Part shown: positions 13,619 to 15,369 of the stretch, piece by piece
Position numbering within the stretch: the stretch's first letter is position 1
Layout: each line of letters opens with the position of its first letter
Source: Alphaproteobacteria bacterium
GTDB lineage: Bacteria > Pseudomonadota > Alphaproteobacteria > JALRGP01
Direction: 5' to 3'
DNA: 15,369 bases
Assembly (NCBI GenBank): GCA_023259685.1
Contig: JALRGP010000012.1
Span: 1-15,369 of the forward strand
The notes under the pieces: generated by a model
Databases searched by the model: none
Told to the model about the DNA's origin: nothing
What the model saw: only the letters and a program-made list of their open reading frames with translations
Program-made: the position numbers and the translations under genes

Positions 13619-15361
13619 ATGAATTTTCGTATCACACCTCATTGTGAAAAAACGACTCTTTTTTGGAGTGAAAAATTTTCAATTCCTTGGATTGTTGCCA
13701 AAATATTAAATCAAAGGGGAATCACCCAAGAAGAAATTGAAAATTTTTTAACTCCCAAAATGATGACATCCTTACCTTCTCCTTTCATCCTGAATAACAT
13801 GGAAAAAGGAGCTCGCCGTCTGAAAAAAGCTATCGACGACGGTGAGACGATCGCGATTTATGGAGATTATGACGTGGATGGTGCTTGTTCTAGTGCAATG
13901 CTTCGTGATTATCTACAACAACGCGGTGTGGAAACTATCTTATATATTCCCGACCGATTGCAAGAAGGTTATGGAGCTAATGAAAATGCCATGATTAATT
14001 TATTTGATCGAGGAGTATCCTTGGTTTTAATGGTTGATTGTGGTAGTACAGCCCATAAGCCGCTAGAAAAAGCTCAAAATATCGGTATGGAGGTTATTGT
14101 ATTAGATCATCATGCCTGCGATCATGTGTTGCCACCAGGAATTATTATTAATCCTCATCGTCCAGACCAAAATCTAAGAGATCGTGAAGATTTGAAATAT
14201 CTTTGTGCCGCAGGGGTGGTTTTTTTATTTTTAGTTGCCGTTGAAAGTTATTTCAGACAAATGAAGCCGGCTAAGATTATTGATTTATTTCAATTTTTAG
14301 ATTTGGTTGCCTTGGCAACTGTGTGTGACGTTATGCTATTGAAAGGATTAAATAGAACGTTTGTTTATCAAGGATTAAAAGTTCTATCCAAAAGTCAAAG
14401 ATCTGGAATTCAAGCATTGCTAGAGATTTCTGGTGTACAACAAAAATTGTCTACATATCATTTGGGTTTTGTCTTAGGGCCTCGTATTAATGCAACGGGG
14501 CGAATTGGAGAATCCCATTTAGGTAGTGTTTTATTAACGACAAAGCAACATTTAACGGCCCAAAAAATTGCATCCCGTTTGCATGATTATAATGCGCAGC
14601 GCCAACAAATGGAAAAAACAGCTCTTGAAGAAGCTATTGCACAAATTGAGACCAAAAGCTTACATAAACGTCACGTTATTGTGGTGTCGAATGAAAATTG
14701 GCACCCTGGAATCGTTGGTATTGTCGCATCTCGGCTAAAAGATCGCTATCAAAAACCATCCTTTGTTATTAGTATTCAAGCGCATCTTGCCAAGGGGTCT
14801 GGTCGTTCTATTCCAGGATTGCATTTGGGGTCTTTAATGCATAAAGCAATGGAGAACCATTTGTTAATTGGTGGAGGAGGGCATGAAATGGCTGCGGGTC
14901 TCACTGCTTATGCAACAAAGGTGGTAAGATTTTATGATTTTTTGGACGAAGAAATTGGAAAAATGGTGCTTCCAAAGGTGGTTAAAGATGTTGTGTCTTA
15001 TATGCCTCTACAGGGCGTTACCCATGAATTTTTAGATCATCTAGAAATGTTAGAACCTTTTGGACAAGGTCATCCGCAACCACGTTTTTTAGTGGGTCCT
15101 GTGTCCATTGGATTTAGAAAAATCGTCGCACATTCACATATTCAGTGTACGCTTGTGGATGAGCATGGTTATTCTATTAAAGGTGTGGCTTTTCGTTGTG
15201 TTGGGTCCAGATTTGGAACATTTTTAATGGAAAATATGGAACCATTTTATGCCTTGGGTGTATTAAAACGCGAAGAATGGAGCGGTAAATTAGATATTTC
15301 TTTGACTATTGAAGATGTTTATAAATATCAAGACATTCAATCTTTAGATATGGCTTGTTAA
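13619..15361 (+). CDS. recJ: Single-stranded-DNA-specific exonuclease RecJ
   Basis: RecJ degrades single-stranded DNA 5' to 3' in recombination and in repair of mismatches and base damage. The 580 residues are of normal length. DHH-family metal-binding motifs are intact: GDYDVDG (82-88), VDCG (139-142), DHH (163-165) and ATVCD (233-237). GPRINATGR lies at 287-295, HPGIVGIVASR at 362-372 and SGRS at 394-397. The DHHA1 signature GGGGHEMAAG (418-427) and an OB-like C-terminal domain follow, with EPFGQGHPQPRF at 479-490. I chose the ATG at 13619. The frame is open further upstream, but that part overlaps the preceding TPR gene and is not RecJ-like. The ribosome binding site is weak (AGG, 12 bases upstream). 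The gene ends eight bases before the window's end. Confidence 0.97.
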   Translation: MNFRITPHCEKTTLFWSEKFSIPWIVAKILNQRGITQEEIENFLTPKMMTSLPSPFILNNMEKGARRLKKAIDDGETIAIYGDYDVDGACSSAMLRDYLQQRGVETILYIPDRLQEGYGANENAMINLFDRGVSLVLMVDCGSTAHKPLEKAQNIGMEVIVLDHHACDHVLPPGIIINPHRPDQNLRDREDLKYLCAAGVVFLFLVAVESYFRQMKPAKIIDLFQFLDLVALATVCDVMLLKGLNRTFVYQGLKVLSKSQRSGIQALLEISGVQQKLSTYHLGFVLGPRINATGRIGESHLGSVLLTTKQHLTAQKIASRLHDYNAQRQQMEKTALEEAIAQIETKSLHKRHVIVVSNENWHPGIVGIVASRLKDRYQKPSFVISIQAHLAKGSGRSIPGLHLGSLMHKAMENHLLIGGGGHEMAAGLTAYATKVVRFYDFLDEEIGKMVLPKVVKDVVSYMPLQGVTHEFLDHLEMLEPFGQGHPQPRFLVGPVSIGFRKIVAHSHIQCTLVDEHGYSIKGVAFRCVGSRFGTFLMENMEPFYALGVLKREEWSGKLDISLTIEDVYKYQDIQSLDMAC

Positions 15362-15369
15362 AGATACAA

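Noticed and set aside
1..15369. CRISPR array, toxin-antitoxin pair or phage module
   Set aside because: No regularly spaced repeats, no two-gene toxin-antitoxin layout and no phage structural or integrase gene could be seen.

Overview
The window reads as an AT-rich bacterial chromosome segment, most likely from an alphaproteobacterium, possibly an intracellular lineage such as Holosporales or Rickettsiales. That placement is an inference from base composition, from the style of SecA, MnmA, RecJ and PrmC, and from the decayed mobile DNA. It was not tested by a tree.

Layout. Positions 1-410 hold a small unrecognised open frame and a symmetrical bidirectional terminator. Positions 430-3906 (minus) carry secA and an overlapping prmC: protein export, and methylation of release factors. 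Positions 4043-5760 (minus) carry mnmA and trmB, two tRNA-modification enzymes joined by a 4-base stop/start overlap. A divergent intergenic region (5761-5959) leads on the plus strand to a stand-alone homologue of the dehydrogenase half of ArnA, and 15 bases later to a short GspE/PilB-type ATPase without the usual zinc finger.

Positions about 8337-11870 form an accessory stretch. In order it holds an internally deleted IS200/IS605-type element with its end hairpins, a minus-strand Rpn/PDDEXK-type nuclease gene with an in-frame palindromic insertion, a DEAD-box-type RNA helicase with a DETD motif, and a frameshifted IS66-type transposase remnant. It is followed by a tRNA-Leu(UAA) gene on the minus strand with its own promoter.

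Positions 12057-15361 hold a predicted exported coiled-coil/helical-repeat protein (minus) and, divergently, a membrane-anchored YfgM-like TPR protein followed by recJ.

The most interesting signals are four. The first is the RPE-like palindromic unit that adds about 41 residues inside the nuclease gene. The second is the apparent loss of that gene's stop codon, so that it reads through its terminator hairpin. The third is the leader of the IS200-type transposase, where a promoter overlaps a stem that can hide the ribosome binding site. The fourth is a recurring TGTTANNAT extended -10 signal in several intergenic regions.
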